Assembly (NCBI GenBank): GCA_026929865.2
Contig: CM049417.1
Location: 19,721,001-19,785,000, forward strand
Source: Hyperoplus lanceolatus
Lineage: Eukaryota > Chordata > Actinopteri > Uranoscopiformes > Ammodytidae
Direction of reading: 5' to 3'
Length of the DNA: 64,000 nt
Shown here in pieces: positions 50,801 to 61,936 of the stretch. Both the position numbers and the translations under genes were made by a program. The notes under the pieces are model-generated. The model searched no databases. It was not told where the DNA came from and saw nothing but the letters and a program-made list of their open reading frames with translations. How positions within the stretch are numbered: the stretch's first letter is position 1; every line of letters starts with the position of its first letter.

Positions 50801-53131
50801 ACTGAGGATAAGTGTATACAGACGGCAAAGAAAGATAAGGTTCAAGATGTCTAGAATAATCTGGGAAAAAACAAAAGACTTCGATCTGTGTGTAGTTTGA
50901 CAGTTTGGGTACAGTTTGACATTCCACACACACTCTAGTGGAAAAAAAAAACTCCTCCTCTGTAGTTCAGAATAAAAGATGGCATCCATACTGTCTGCAC
51001 TCATGCTATTTCACACAGTGGCTCTGAACACGAAGCTGTGCACTTCAGAACTTGTTTTTGTCTCGCCCTGGGATGCGAGGATTTTAAGGTGAAATCAGGA
51101 CCAGTTGTGTCTGTAGCGTCACAGTGAGTGGGAATATCTAACTATGCGGTGAAAAAAACCGCTAAGCAGTTAAGGTGCTGTAGGGGCTAGGCGAAACTAT
51201 GTTATGTTTCAGACACACAATTTGTCCACGGTTTGGCATATTGTGTGATTTTGAAGATGGGACTGTAAGGGTTATACACACAAAAAAAAGCAAAAACAGC
51301 ACAGCAGCTGGTGCAGACCTCCATTGTTGTTGGTGTGTTTACGTCTTGCAGCTTGTGAATCGTCACTCTCCCGACTGTAAAGCTAAACTGACATTGGCAA
51401 AGATGGAAATTGCTGTGCTTTACCCCCCCCTCCTCCCCCCAGCTTCCGGAGTTGTGCTTCCTGATATTGGATTTAGGCAATTGGTGTGGACGCTAAATGC
51501 TACACACACAATAAAAAGACTCAGCCAAACAAGAGTGCTTAGAGCACACAGGCTCCCAGTGCTTGTGGGATACAGATATGAGGCTAACATAATATATAAG
51601 GAAGACACATTACTTGATCCTATACTGTATATCAGCTCCTGAAAAAGGCGGGGTCGGGGGGACCTACATTCTCATCAACATCCATTGCTGTCCCCTCAAT
51701 TGAAATTCAGCAAATGTTGTCATCAATCAATTTCATTTAAACTCCCAGTGATGTGACTGTGACACAGAAATACACATCACAGACCACAGCCCATAACACA
51801 AGGTCGAAAGAGATTGTTCAGCGGGTCTTTCAAGTGAAATGGATGGATGATGAAAATGAGTCTCTAAGCTAGGAAGAACGGTTCTCTAAATAAGTATAGC
51901 ACTAAAACTTACACATGCAAGTATTTCCTTATTTTTTTCTCAAAGTTTGGACATACATGGGATATTAATCATTTGCTGTTGTGTAGAAATATTAGTGCTT
52001 GTGCTCGTCCTTCGTGAAAATATGGAGTTATACTGTGTATAAGACATTTTAGTATTTACATTCCGAAATTTGCTAACCATCCCCACCACAGTCTCCCAAA
52101 TTCCTGTGAGAAACACTGTATGTGTGTATGGCTATTAAAAGTCATTAGACCAAGGGGTGTGTTTATGTACAAGTAACGATGTGGGCATTCATCAATAGAA
52201 ATATTGTGGTGTTATCTGGCTTAGAGAGGGACCAGTCACCAATACATTTTGGACTTTAGACAAACATGGCTTTTACACATTTGTATAAGACCGGCTCTCA
52301 GGGGGGCCATCAGGACTTGTTGTATGGGGCCCATAATTTGGTGCTACGCCCCTGGCAGTATGCATGGCAATGAGGATACTTATTTAAATGTGACTTGTCA
52401 GATTAATAATGGTAATTCGACTATTGGGAAGTAAAGCACATTTTGATTGAGTACCATTCATAACACAGGCTTTTCAACTTTGCAACTCCAATCATTCTCG
52501 GCAAAGTCATTCAAATGTCATCAGCCTGTTCTCTCCACTAATTGATAGTTAAATATGTGCCCTTGCATTCAGTTAAGCAATGTTATTTTGGTAGTGTTGC
52601 ACTTCCTTCTTGTTTTTCTTTCAATTTTATACAAGTATAATTATTCTGTACGCGCTTGACAAATTGGTTTCATTTCCGGTATGATTGTTGTGGTGCAATT
52701 CATTTATGTGAATTGTAGAACAGAAATAAATATTTGAAGGATTTAATTTATCCGAAGACAGGAGCCAGCCCTTGTGAAGGTATGCATTCAGGGGAAAAAT
52801 ATATTCCAAGACAACTCCAAAACATTTTTAATCATGGTTATAATTGATAGGGAGGACATGTCCCTGTGAATGAATGAATCCAAATGGGGCCCCTTTTGAT
52901 GTGAGCAGAACTGTGACCTTCAGATGTGTGTTCGACTGAGTCTGAACCACTTTGCATATACTGCCCCTCTGAGTCCAAACAGCTGACAATGGCCGGCCGA
53001 GGCATCCATCACGTTTGCCTATCAAACTCCAGACAGGCAGATTGATTACCCAGATAGAGATTCAAGAGAGATCCAACAGAGGACGCACGCCTTTTCATTT
53101 TGATCACCTCTCCTATAGTTGTAATTCTACC
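47861..53131. other. Long non-coding stretch
   Basis: No transposon ends, long microsatellite or convincing coding frame. A 147-codon open frame at 51199-51642 is not low-complexity but shows no domain; it may lie in a degenerate repeat. Confidence 0.35.
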
Positions 53132-53135
53132 TTAA

Positions 53136-53636
53136 AGCTCCCATATTATACACTTTTCGGTACTATTATACACCATATTATATGGTCTTAGTGGTCCCTA
53201 ATACGTTTTTCTTTAATTGTTTGCTGAAAAAAACTTTCAGATAATTTATTGTACTATGCTGATGTTCAGCTAATCTCTTTTAAAAAGAGCTGCAGCTCCC
53301 CTCGTAAATATACAATCTTTGAGCTCCCCCCGCCCCCTGTCCGGAAGTGAAGCCAGATACGCCTCGCCCTCTGTCTGTCGGGGCCGTGGACCAATAAGAA
53401 ATAGGGGTGTGGGCTGCGCAGTGGAAGCTTCTGGCTTTCCAGTTTGTGAGGTCAGAAACGAGGAGAATTCTGACTGGAGTATATTGGGGGGGGGGAGGGG
53501 GGGTTTCAGAAAGGGGGAGAGTGAGAAAAGGAGATATTGTTATTTTTTTAATATTTTGGTAGTCTCTAGGCACACCGTGGACCCATGGATATGTTAGAGC
53601 ACATTTAAAAAGTGCATTTAGCATAATATGTGACCT
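53136..53636. mobile_element. TTAA-flanked non-autonomous DNA transposon (piggyBac- or Kolobok-like)
   Basis: AGCTCCCATATTATAC at 53136 faces GCATAATATGTGACCT ending at 53636 as imperfect inverted ends, each flanked by TTAA (53132-53135, 53637-53640). TTAA duplication is typical of piggyBac and Kolobok elements. The start AAGxTCCCATATTATxC is common in fish. Contains a G-rich tract at 53488-53505. No coding capacity. Confidence 0.75.
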
Positions 53637-53640
53637 TTAA

Positions 53641-55152
53641 TGCATGATGACTGACAGTTGTAGGTAAGTGGTTAACAAACAGTTAAGTCTCTAATTACAG
53701 GGGGACATTTTCAAATTTAGAATATGTATTTGTTGTTGTTTGTCACATGGTTTTACAGTAGTGTTGAACAATATCTCTACCCAAGAGAAAGTTATTGACC
53801 CTGTGGTCTATGGACCCCACTGTGCTGCATCACTGTGTTAATATCTTCCACCCTGGGTAATGAAACATGGCAAAGAAAATGGCCCGAAGTAATGGCTGTA
53901 AAATAGCAGGAGGCTTAGCTTCATAAGCTATCAGGCAGCTGGCCTAGTAGCCTCTGGCAGGCTCTGGCTGGCAATATTCTGCCTCGTCCAGACTCCTTGG
54001 CCTCGAAGGCCTGTAGTGGGTAGCGCATGTCGAAATGGGGGATTCACATTGGTTATGATGTAGATTAAGCAGCGTGGGCAAGCTAAGCCTGTGAACTCCA
54101 CAAGAACTTTCCATAAAGCGCACTTTTATTAACCTGTAAATGACTTTTGGAACATAACTGTAGCCAACTGAGATACCAATGTCATTAAGAATTATTTCTG
54201 TGATGGAATGAAGGTACATGGCATATGGAAAGGAACGTGAGGACACGTCTGCTGTTATGTCACTGTACCCATTGTTGAAATTAGCAGCTGGTCCAAGAAA
54301 ATGCAAATTGCAGTGGTTGCTAGCAGCACTTGATCTCTTTAATAAGGTTAAAGGAGCGGACTGGGGGATTACCCCTGATGCTGCCTAAGACAGATGGTAA
54401 AAGGACATGACCTCACTAACCGCTGAGTGTGTTTTGACTGCAAAGGAGATCATCTAGCACTGAGCACTGGAGAGGATTCAGCAGCCAATACAGAGAGACA
54501 TAGAACCTTAACTGACAAAAAAAAATATTATGGTACTTATCTAAGTAGGCGCATACACTTTGCACAATTAGACTTATTTGATCAATTGCTCTTAAGGGGC
54601 ACCTAGATCCAAGATGGATGAGGCTTCATGATTTTGGACAGGGAGTAGCCTACCTCAAGGCAGAGTGCATGTTGGCACTTTTAAGAGAGTGTGGCAGCAT
54701 GGTGTACTGTATTGCCTGGATTTGAATGTGTTTAAAGATAGACCTCTGCCCCTTTCATTGCTTGAGGTTTATGTTACAAGTCAGTCCAATGGGAAAGTTG
54801 AAGTGACCCTCAGACATACAGTGGCAGCCCTTCCTACAACACAGTCGTCTTGAACAATAACCGCACCGTTAAGAGCACTCAACTCATTGTTGCCCAAGTC
54901 AGGCCATGCAGAGCTTGTTTTAGCTCTCCGCCAACCCAAGTGCGCCAACCTTTCTCTGCCATGATTTTTTGCATACATCTTGTATCAGATGGACAGGAAT
55001 TTTCTCCTCCCATAGATAAATCATTCATCCAGAGATTGACCTCTTTGTGGGGCAGGGATTCTAAAGGGATCCTGACCTGTCAAAGCCCATTTGTTTCAAA
55101 ATTTCAACAGATGCCACAACGACTTGAGCTCTCTGTGAGGTGAGAAGTTAGC

Positions 55153-55153
<1 letters not shown>
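53641..55153. other. Non-coding stretch, nothing recognised
   Basis: No element ends or coding signal identified. Confidence 0.4.

Positions 55154-55184
<31 letters not shown>
55154..55184. repeat. (AG)15 microsatellite
   Basis: Uninterrupted AG dinucleotides; a poly-G-rich run follows at 55270-55290. Confidence 0.96.
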
Positions 55185-55188
<4 letters not shown>

Positions 55189-55359
55189 CATTCAGAAATG
55201 GAATTCAGCACCTCAGCATAAACTAAATTGATCTTCAGCATAATAGTGTGCCCTCTTTAAAAAGAGTATGGAGGGGGGGGTGGGGGGGGGGAGAAATGCA
55301 GCACGTCTTCATTTAATAACTCTTCCCAAGTGCATCCAAAGGCAAAAATAAATGTTTTT

Positions 55360-55409
55360 TCTCCGGTCTGCATGGCTGAGTGAGAGAAGAGCGCTATATA
55401 AATAAAATC

Positions 55410-55410
<1 letters not shown>
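55360..55410 (+). repeat. 3' tail fragment of a LINE/SINE
   Basis: AGCGCTATATAAATAAAATC directly before an ATT tract is the usual 3' end of L2-mobilised fish retroelements. Only the last bases are present. Confidence 0.5.

Positions 55411-55491
<81 letters not shown>
55410..55491. repeat. (TAT)27 microsatellite
   Basis: Trinucleotide tract grown from the 3' tail of the preceding retroelement fragment. Confidence 0.97.
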
Positions 55492-55492
<1 letters not shown>

Positions 55493-55774
55493 CAATTATT
55501 CCAACAAATATGAAATAAGTTTTTCTATATTCTTAGTAATTATTTTTTTTTCTTAAAAGTTACCATACTGTCAACTCTGTAATTACTTTGAGTAAGTTTT
55601 TTCGAGCATATATTTGATCCTTCTTTTTTGAAGGAATATTTCTTTTTACTTTTAGTTTGTTATCTCACTCTCGGGTTCAAGACAAGGCGACAGAAAGCAT
55701 TCTTCTTCAACTTCTTCAACTTCTTTAACTTTTAAATATCTTTTAAACAGCCTCATGTTTCCTCTCATAATCAT

Positions 55775-55985
55775 ACATTACCTTTAACAGCAAACGAGAC
55801 CATCAGTGCAAAGAAAGACGTTTTTATATAGTTTTTATTACTGCATTTGATCTGGTCGTACACCCAGTCCGATTTTCGGTGCACGTGTGCATGCTCTATG
55901 GTCACATATCCGTATTGGTCGCAGATTTCAGTGTGGCGCAGAAACGCGATTTGAGAAGCCTATCACTCCAGGTGAGGGAAGGGGA
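55775..55985 (+). repeat. Older repeat: second copy of the sequence that flanks the hairpin element
   Basis: TTTAACAGCAAACGAGACCA then TCAGTGCAAAGAA at 55785 matches 5259-5292, and TATATAGTTTTT at 55826 matches 6655-6668. Here the two are contiguous, with no hairpin element and one diverged version of the octamer. It is a paralogous empty site. Right of this, CGGTGCACGTG at 55878 also has a counterpart at 6882. Confidence 0.7.
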
Positions 55986-55987
55986 TA

Positions 55988-56547
55988 GGGAGACCAGATC
56001 CCAATTCACCAGATGTGGGACAAAGACTACGTTTGTGCGGGACAATGCGGGACAAAGTGCCGTTTTTTTAGCAAAATAAACTTGTGTCACCACCGGTAAT
56101 GCCAGAGACACGGCTTTCTATATTAAAAAAACACTATCTTTAGATCAGCGCGCAGCAGTTAAGTTAGCTACTGTTAAACAAATAGAGCATTAAGGCTGCG
56201 GCTTCACATTAAAAGCATTTCACTGGCTTCACATTAGCATTTCACTTGACAAACGTGAGTTGGCTTTTATTTTGAAGTAACAGGAAGGTAAACGCTGAAG
56301 CACTGCAGGCAGCACCTTCACTGAGCCCACTGAGCCCAGCAGCCCGATACACACACACAGACAAACACACACACAGACAAACACACACACAGACAAACGG
56401 AGACTGCTGTCTCCTCACAGCTATCGGATAAATGCCAGATTATAAAACACACATTTAAAAGGGGGGGCTCACTTTCAATAACAATGCGGGACAACGTCTC
56501 AATTTGCGGGACATGTGAAAAGTATTGGAAATGCGATCTGGTCACCC
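55988..56547. mobile_element. Inverted-repeat DNA transposon (GGGxGACCAGATC ends)
   Basis: GGGAGACCAGATCCCAATTC at 55988 faces GCGATCTGGTCACCC ending at 56547, with TA beside each end. Subterminal GCGGGACAA words repeat near 56038, 56048, 56487 and 56506. A short minisatellite of ACACACACACAGACAA units is at about 56350-56398. Target duplication length is uncertain because flanks are G-rich on both sides. No coding capacity. Confidence 0.65.
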
Positions 56548-56798
56548 TAGGGGAGCGGGAGCCTTGTTTGAGACAGTTATGCCTCGTTTCCACCGAGTAG
56601 AGCAGGTCGGATCGGAGCGATTCGGTCCGGGTAGTTTGGCTTTTCATTTGCCAAAAGTTGGGTAGGGTACGGTTTAAGCGCACCTAACCGCTCTGAGCCG
56701 CTCCAAATCTCAGTACTCCTCCGTAGGGGTACTAGCCGCCTGAAAGGGTGCCTAAAAGGTGGAGCTACACACTGCCGTCATTTGATTGGTCGAAAGAA

Positions 56799-57105
56799 TC
56801 ATTTCCGCCATGTGTAGTCATCTCGGCAAGAGTGAAGATAGTCTTGTGTTTTGGCGAAAATGTGAGCACAGCTCTGTTTGTTGTGTGGTGTTTTTCAATA
56901 AATTAATAAATAAATTAAATGATTAATAAATTAATCGGTTGGTTACACTGTGTCCCATATTAGTCACGCAGCTGCCGCAGCCAGCACTGTTCGCTCACTG
57001 TCTCTATGAGTTGCGCCGAGCCGTCTCTGTGTTTACGCCATAGATAGTAGTAAATACAAGCTCACAACAACACGGGGGAGTAAATAAAGAAGCGGCTGGT
57101 TTGAG
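56799..57105 (+). repeat. Internal tandem duplication, copy A
   Basis: Starts TCATTTCCGCCATGTGTAGT and ends AAGCAGCTGGTTTGA-like text; copy B starts TCATTTCCGCCGTTTGTAGT at 57106 and, after a nested insertion, ends at about 58130. The copies have diverged by many substitutions, and copy A contains a TTAATAAA-rich expansion near 56905. Confidence 0.85.
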
Positions 57106-57229
57106 TCATTTCCGCCGTTTGTAGTCACCTCGGCTAAAGTGAAGAGAGTTTTGGCGAAAATGTGAGCGCGGCACTGTTTATCGTGTGGTGTTTTTCCTCG
57201 TCATTAAATGAATCAGTTGGCTACACTGT

Positions 57230-58002
57230 GGCTGTGTTCGGAAAGCCATACTAGCGTCCTACATCCTACATACTCACCATCTATATACTGCATACTCAAA
57301 GATCGATTGTGTATGCGAGCTGCGTCGAAACGTTTTCAGTTGAAGTATACTCAAGCAATGAAGAATTTCTTCTTCTTCTTATAAGATTCAGATGGTCAAG
57401 ACTCTGTTTAGCGTATAACCGCCCTCTACAGGTTAGATATTGAACTAGATTTTTACAGTCCTGTGTTCATCATCTGTGTTTTAGACCTCTTGTTTTATAA
57501 TTATGTTTTGAGGCGGAGGATCCCTCCGACGCTCTCTGTCCGGCTCATCACAGCACTCAGCTGTCTGTGAGTTGAGCTGGACGAGCCGCGGTGTATGGAA
57601 CAGCGATCTGTTCTGATCTCTCTCCACTATCAGACTCACATCACTGATTTCACTTAGTAACTCTAATGTTGTTAGGTATTTATCTTCATCTCTTATCTAT
57701 TGTAAGAGTTTATGAATGACTGCACGTACAGCTGTCAGATCGCGGGCCCCAAACAATGTTGTTGCCTAGCAACTTGCTCGAAAATATTTCATTTTCCTGG
57801 GTGGGTAGAATTGACCCAGTGCATTGTGGGGCGGTTGAGTAGGAAAAGTATACAATCGATTCATACCCAAAATCTTCCCGGAAGTTAGTACTCATCCAGG
57901 AATTTCTCACATACCCAAACTCGCATACCCAAACGTCACATACTCAAATTGAAGTCAAAATGAGTTTGAGTAGGACGTTAGTATGGCATTCCGAACACAG
58001 CC
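57230..58002. mobile_element. Nested inverted-repeat element inside copy B of the PIF/Harbinger-like element
   Basis: GGCTGTGTTCGGAAAGCCAT then ACTA at 57230 faces AGTATGGCATTCCGAACACA then GCC ending at 58002. Copy A of the host duplication gives the empty site ACACTGTGTCCC; here the insertion lies between ACACTGT and TGTGTCCC, so 3-5 bases were duplicated (TGT, or CTGTG if the ends are one base shorter). Interior has CATACTC words and a TTCTTCTTCTTCTT tract. No coding capacity. Confidence 0.8.
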
Positions 58003-58360
58003 TGTGTCCCACTGCTACGTTGTCACGTAGCTGCCGCAGCCGCTGTTGGCTCACTGTCTCTATCAGTTGCACCGAGCCGTCTCTGTGCTCACAACACGGG
58101 GGGAATAAATAAAGAAGCAGCTGGTTTGACAAGCAAAAACAAGAGACCGCTGGCTTGACCACAGTTGTTCCACAGCCCGATAGTTTGACCCACATTCTGG
58201 CGGCAGCTATCGCAGTCCAGCCTAAACCCCGCCCTACCAGTAAGGGTAGGGTCGGCGGTGGAAACAGCACCGAGATTCTTAAAAGTGAGCTGTCCCGCTT
58301 TGAGTCGCTCCAATCCGACCCGCTCTACTCGGTGGAAACGAGGCATTATTTGTCGTCATA

Positions 58361-58490
58361 ATGACTGATAACGGGGCTGAACCTGCAATGAAAAAAGCTA
58401 AAAGGGAGAGTGATAGGCGGGCGGGAGGGCGTTGCCAAGCAACGTATACACAATTTCACGGAGTGAACCTAGACTGCAGTGTTTACTCCT
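58361..58490 (+). other. Open frame beside the PIF-like element, possibly part of the old host repeat
   Basis: ATG at 58361 opens MTDNGAEPAMKKAKRESDRR then AGGRCQATYTQFHGVNLDCS and stops soon after. The KKAKR run looks like a nuclear-localisation-type basic cluster. I know similar text from fish repeats but cannot name the protein; not a supported gene. Confidence 0.2.
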
Positions 58491-59079
58491 AAATGAATGA
58501 GCGGTAGCCTACTAAAACAAAGTTTACTTTGCCTCACCAGCATCATCAGATGACCATTATTCATCTGAAATAGTCATTATTTAAAACAACATAAACACAT
58601 TACCACATCGTGATCCATAACTAACTGCCATCTCTCGTTCATTTGCTTTGTGTGGGGACACATACTCGTTCAGCTCCGTGAGAGGTGACAATGGATCAAC
58701 TCATTGCAATCAGGTGTAGTTGATGCTGTGTCACTAACCACTCTCACCGAGCCGAAAAGAGTCCGGTGCCCTCACACTTTCAACACACGGACACGCACTA
58801 TATTGCTTCCTGATTATTTGAATCTTGCACGCCATGCACGAGCTAGAAAACAGCTTCACGACAGCTAGCGTCGTAAAAATACTACCGCTTTTGTTCAAAG
58901 GTGTCGCCAACGTGCCGACTTACTCATTGTAGCTTTAACTGTGTGCATTTTTGAAGAAGACATGGGCAAATGTCATCCATCGCTTATTAGCTTATCACAA
59001 ATACTGGGAGTCAATGGGAAGAATTGGCCTGCCTCCTCTGACTGTCAGAAGATACACATTATCAACATTTGTTTTAACC
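58491..59079. repeat. Probable old fish repeat, right part
   Basis: Text ending GTCGCCAACGTGCCGACTTA then CTCATTGTAGCTTTAA at about 58938 is a familiar fish repeat terminus (complement begins TTAAAGCTACAATGAGTAAG). It probably belongs to the same old element interrupted by the insertions at 55988-58345; the matching left end was not proven. Confidence 0.35.
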
Positions 59080-59082
59080 TTT

Positions 59083-59332
59083 ATTTCTACAGGTAAATTC
59101 CATTGAGACCGGAGACTCTTTTTCAAGGGAGACCTGTTCCTATTTACACGTTACCATTCACACACACATTCATACACCAAAAGCAGGCCAACTATCGACA
59201 TTCACACGAAGCAAGGTGGGTGAAGTGTCTTGCCCAAGGACACAAGAACCATGACAGAGGTGGCAGGACGGGTATTGAACCGCCAACCCTTCGATCATGA
59301 CCGACCCGCTCTCACCTGAGCCACAGTCACCC
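59083..59332 (-). mobile_element. tRNA-derived SINE (minus strand)
   Basis: On the minus strand box A TGGCTCAGGTG lies at 59313-59323 and box B GGTTCAATACC at 59271-59281, 42 bases apart edge to edge in order, as in a pol III promoter. The body contains the common SINE text GTGTCCTTGGGCAAGACACT and CACCCACCTTGC, and the 3' end reads GTCTCAATGGAATTTACCTG then TAGAAATAAAGG. No clear target duplication seen. The open plus-strand frame here is a shadow. Confidence 0.75.
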
Positions 59333-60724
59333 TAAACATCACTACACTGTCCTGTGTGCTTGTTAGGACTTGAGTATTTACCATTTGAATGTGCAAACCA
59401 CTGCAGATGTGATTGCCAGTAGGTCAACAAAATAAAACATCTGTGTTCACGAGATGCATGTCCACTTCCGGGTTTCCTTATGGTATGTATTGTATTCTAA
59501 AATAACAAAAGTACAAACAAATATAAAGCGCAACATAATGTGGTAAAAAAACAAGTCCCAATAAGCACAAAGGACAAGTTGAATAATGCTTTAAGCTAAG
59601 AGGTCTTTGCTCCAGCAATACATTGGACTGTATGGTTAGATAAAATCCCTGCTATCAGAAACAATAGATACACTCATTCATCCATGAAACCCTTTGTCAA
59701 GTGTCAAATTACAGACCAGCAAAAACAAAATCCATCCTTGGCCCTGCAAAATTCAGAATGATCTTTTTACTTTGAAGAGATTTTTGTTTAAACATGGTGA
59801 AGAATGAGAATTACCGGCTCGATGTGTGGTAAATAAATTTGTGATATTTCTCAAGATCTATAATATCCTGGGGTGTTTGGTATGCCGTCTATGACAGTGC
59901 ACAAACTATAACAGCCTCGAGCAGTAATACATAAATAGTAAAGGTGTGTTACCTGTGAGCAGCCAGTTGCATTTTCTTTCATTCTTCGTAATAAGTAAAA
60001 AGGGGATTTGTTTTTAAACCGTTTCACATGTTGTTAATTTAAAGTTACGCTTGTTTCTGTGCAAAACTGGATTGTATGTTTTGTCTCGTCCTTGTAATTG
60101 AGTTTATAACTAATAAGTGCACTTCCCTGTGTGGGGGTCTGACAGAGTGAAGAGACACAGACGGCAAAAGCCTTTAAGACGGCTGTGGAAATGCCAGCAA
60201 AGGGGAAACAGTATTTCAGGTCCCAGCAGATTTTTTTAAAAGGCCTTGATGATCCTTCCCCAGCTAAACTTGGGGATTATTTCCAGAGTTGGCAGTTCAT
60301 GGGGCTTGCATTGCAGGGAGGTGCTGAGGGCGAAAAGGCTTGACAGGAAGGCATTCTGCTGCCAATTAGTATCAATCGAGAAGGAAAATAAGGGCTGCAC
60401 TGTTGTAATTTTTTTCTTTTTTACACAGGGCTTATTTTTTTTCTCGCGGCTCCGCTCCTCCCATCACATTAGAGCTGTTTTTACCCGCCGTTATCTGAGT
60501 GATCAAACCTCTGAGCCATAACTCAATCTGTGACACGGTGTGCCCGATTAAACTACTTTGTGTGAAGTATTAATTTACGCTAAATTAGCTCTGTTGGAGA
60601 GAGATCTGGATCAGGGGACATTTTGAAATAGGGAGAAACACTGCAACTAAAAGTACAATGTATCTTATCTTATGGGTTGGCCCAGCACTACTTAATGGTG
60701 AATATGTATAGGACATGTTAGGGC
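59333..60724. other. Non-coding stretch, possible conserved noncoding element
   Basis: About 60130-60400 is unique-looking and not AT-decayed (CAAAAGCCTTTAAGACGGCT, GCAAAGGGGAAACAGTATTT). Nothing else recognised. Confidence 0.3.
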
Positions 60725-60976
60725 TCAGTTTTCTTGTGAAGGGTATCCATTGGGGGTAGGACCAGAAAAGTTTTTCTTAACTTCTTCCTATCCCTTTTTT
60801 AACATGAACTATGTTATTTGAGTTATGTATTTGTTGCTTAGGATCCTGAGGAACCCATTGGTTTGGTTTTAATTTATTTCTTTCCTTGTTTACTGCTCAA
60901 TCCTTTTATTTGTTTGTATTGTTTTTTTTAACCATGTTCAATAAAGACTTAAAAAATAAATAAAAAAAATAAAGGA
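60725..60976 (+). repeat. 3' UTR fragment of a LINE with A-rich tail
   Basis: GTTTTTCTTAACTTCTTCCT then ATCCCTTTTTTAACATGAAC, a T-rich stretch, then ATGTTCAATAAAGACTTAAA and an A-rich tail ending at 60976. This resembles the 3' UTR of a fish LINE family (AAGTTxTxCTTCTTCCTACTCCTTTT ... ATGTTCxAAATAAA). No coding part present. Confidence 0.45.
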
Positions 60977-61440
60977 TGCCTCCATTCTAAAAACAAATTA
61001 CTCCTGAGTTATTTATTTTATTTTCATTAACAGTAGGGGAAGGTGGGGTGATTTGTGCATTTTGGAAGTTGCAAAACCCATTGTTTCTAGAAAACCGTGG
61101 AAGAAATTGGAAATGTGACCACATATTTAAGAAGAGCCATCCATTTGACTCATCCTGTAAAGAAGGGAGACACAAGGAATAAGATATAAGCACATTTAAG
61201 CTCAAAAAACTGTGTTTTGCCTTTCAAAGTAAAATTTCCATGATCAAGGTTTTTTGATTATTGTGTCTGAACAATTATAGACACGTTTGAAAACATTTGA
61301 CACATGTTTTAGTGCTTTGGTATGCTACACTTTGAGTCTATATAATTAGCACAATGTCAACCCTAAATTGCTGCATCATGCCTATTATCCAAAATTCTGG
61401 GGATGGGGTGATTTGTGCGCAAGGGCCTGGGTGAGTTATA

Positions 61441-61788
61441 AGTAAGTAAGTAAGTAAAATGTATTTATAAAAGCACATTTATGACAGTTTGCACTGTCCA
61501 AAGTGCTGTACATAGTGCATTCAGTAGGTAAACAATGAAGGTAAAATAACAATAACCAAAATAAAAGACGTAAAGCCCATACATCCACATAAACACAGAT
61601 AGTAGTGCAGAGGTAAGTAAGTAGTGCAGAGGTTAATGGGGAGGAAACACCAGGGTGTACATATGGGTTTGGAGCCTTGATTTAAAGGCAGAAATGTAGG
61701 GGGAATCACATTTGTCAGGTGGCAGTTGGTTCCACAAGCACGGAGCAACTAGTGCAAAGTACATTTCTGAGAGTTGTGCCAGTGGCAT
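61441..61788 (-). mobile_element. Nested L2/CR1-type LINE 3' fragment
   Basis: On the minus strand an open frame from 61788 to the stop at 61633-61635 ends EMYFALVAPCLWNQLPPDKC then DSPYISAFKSRLQTHMY and TLVFPPH. The LWNQLPP and FKSRLQTHMY words are the C-terminus of L2/CR1-type ORF2. A 3' UTR follows (CAGCACTTTGGACAGTGC, GCTTTTATAAATACATTTTA) and ends in (CTTA)4 at 61441-61456. The 5' boundary overlaps ambiguously with the transposase remnant on the opposite strand. Confidence 0.7.
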
Positions 61789-61936
61789 GGCTGTATACGC
61801 TGGTCACCAAAAGAAAGTGATTGTCTACAGTAGCTCAGAAGAGAGTGACATCTCAATTCCACTTAACGACACCACTGATGAGAGTTCAGATGGCCAGAAA
61901 GATGATGATGGTGACTTTGTCATTGTGACACAATGA
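61787..61936 (+). pseudogene. C-terminal remnant of a pogo-like transposase
   Basis: The frame reads MAVYAGHQKKVIVYSSSEES then DISIPLNDTTDESSDGQKDD and DGDFVIVTQ, with TGA at 61934-61936. An acidic Ser/Asp-rich linker ending in a GDFVIV-type strand is usual at the C-terminus of pogo/jerky-type transposases in fish. The stop is followed within four bases by the internal copy of the terminal motif. N-terminal and catalytic parts are absent, replaced on the left by the LINE insertion. It is complementary to 4525-4599, which keeps only the N-terminus. Confidence 0.5.

Larger units (their letters stand above)
56580..58345. mobile_element. PIF/Harbinger-like non-autonomous element, 1.77 kb
   Basis: Ends TGCCTCGTTTCCACCGAGTA at 56580 and the complement ending GAAACGAGGCA at 58345 match over about 45 bases with few differences. 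Both sides carry TTA (56577-56579, 58346-58348), the 3-bp TWA duplication typical of PIF/Harbinger. The interior is a 307-base sequence in tandem duplicate (56799-57105 and 57106-57229 plus 58003-58130), the second copy being split by a younger insertion. No transposase is recognisable. Confidence 0.82.

Noticed and set aside
51199..51642. 147-codon plus-strand open frame
   Set aside because: Not low complexity, but no domain is recognised and the DNA has the look of a degenerate repeat; insufficient for a gene call.
61712..61786. N-terminal part of the open frame before the pogo-like transposase C-terminus
   Set aside because: This part is antisense to the nested LINE C-terminus, so it is not transposase.
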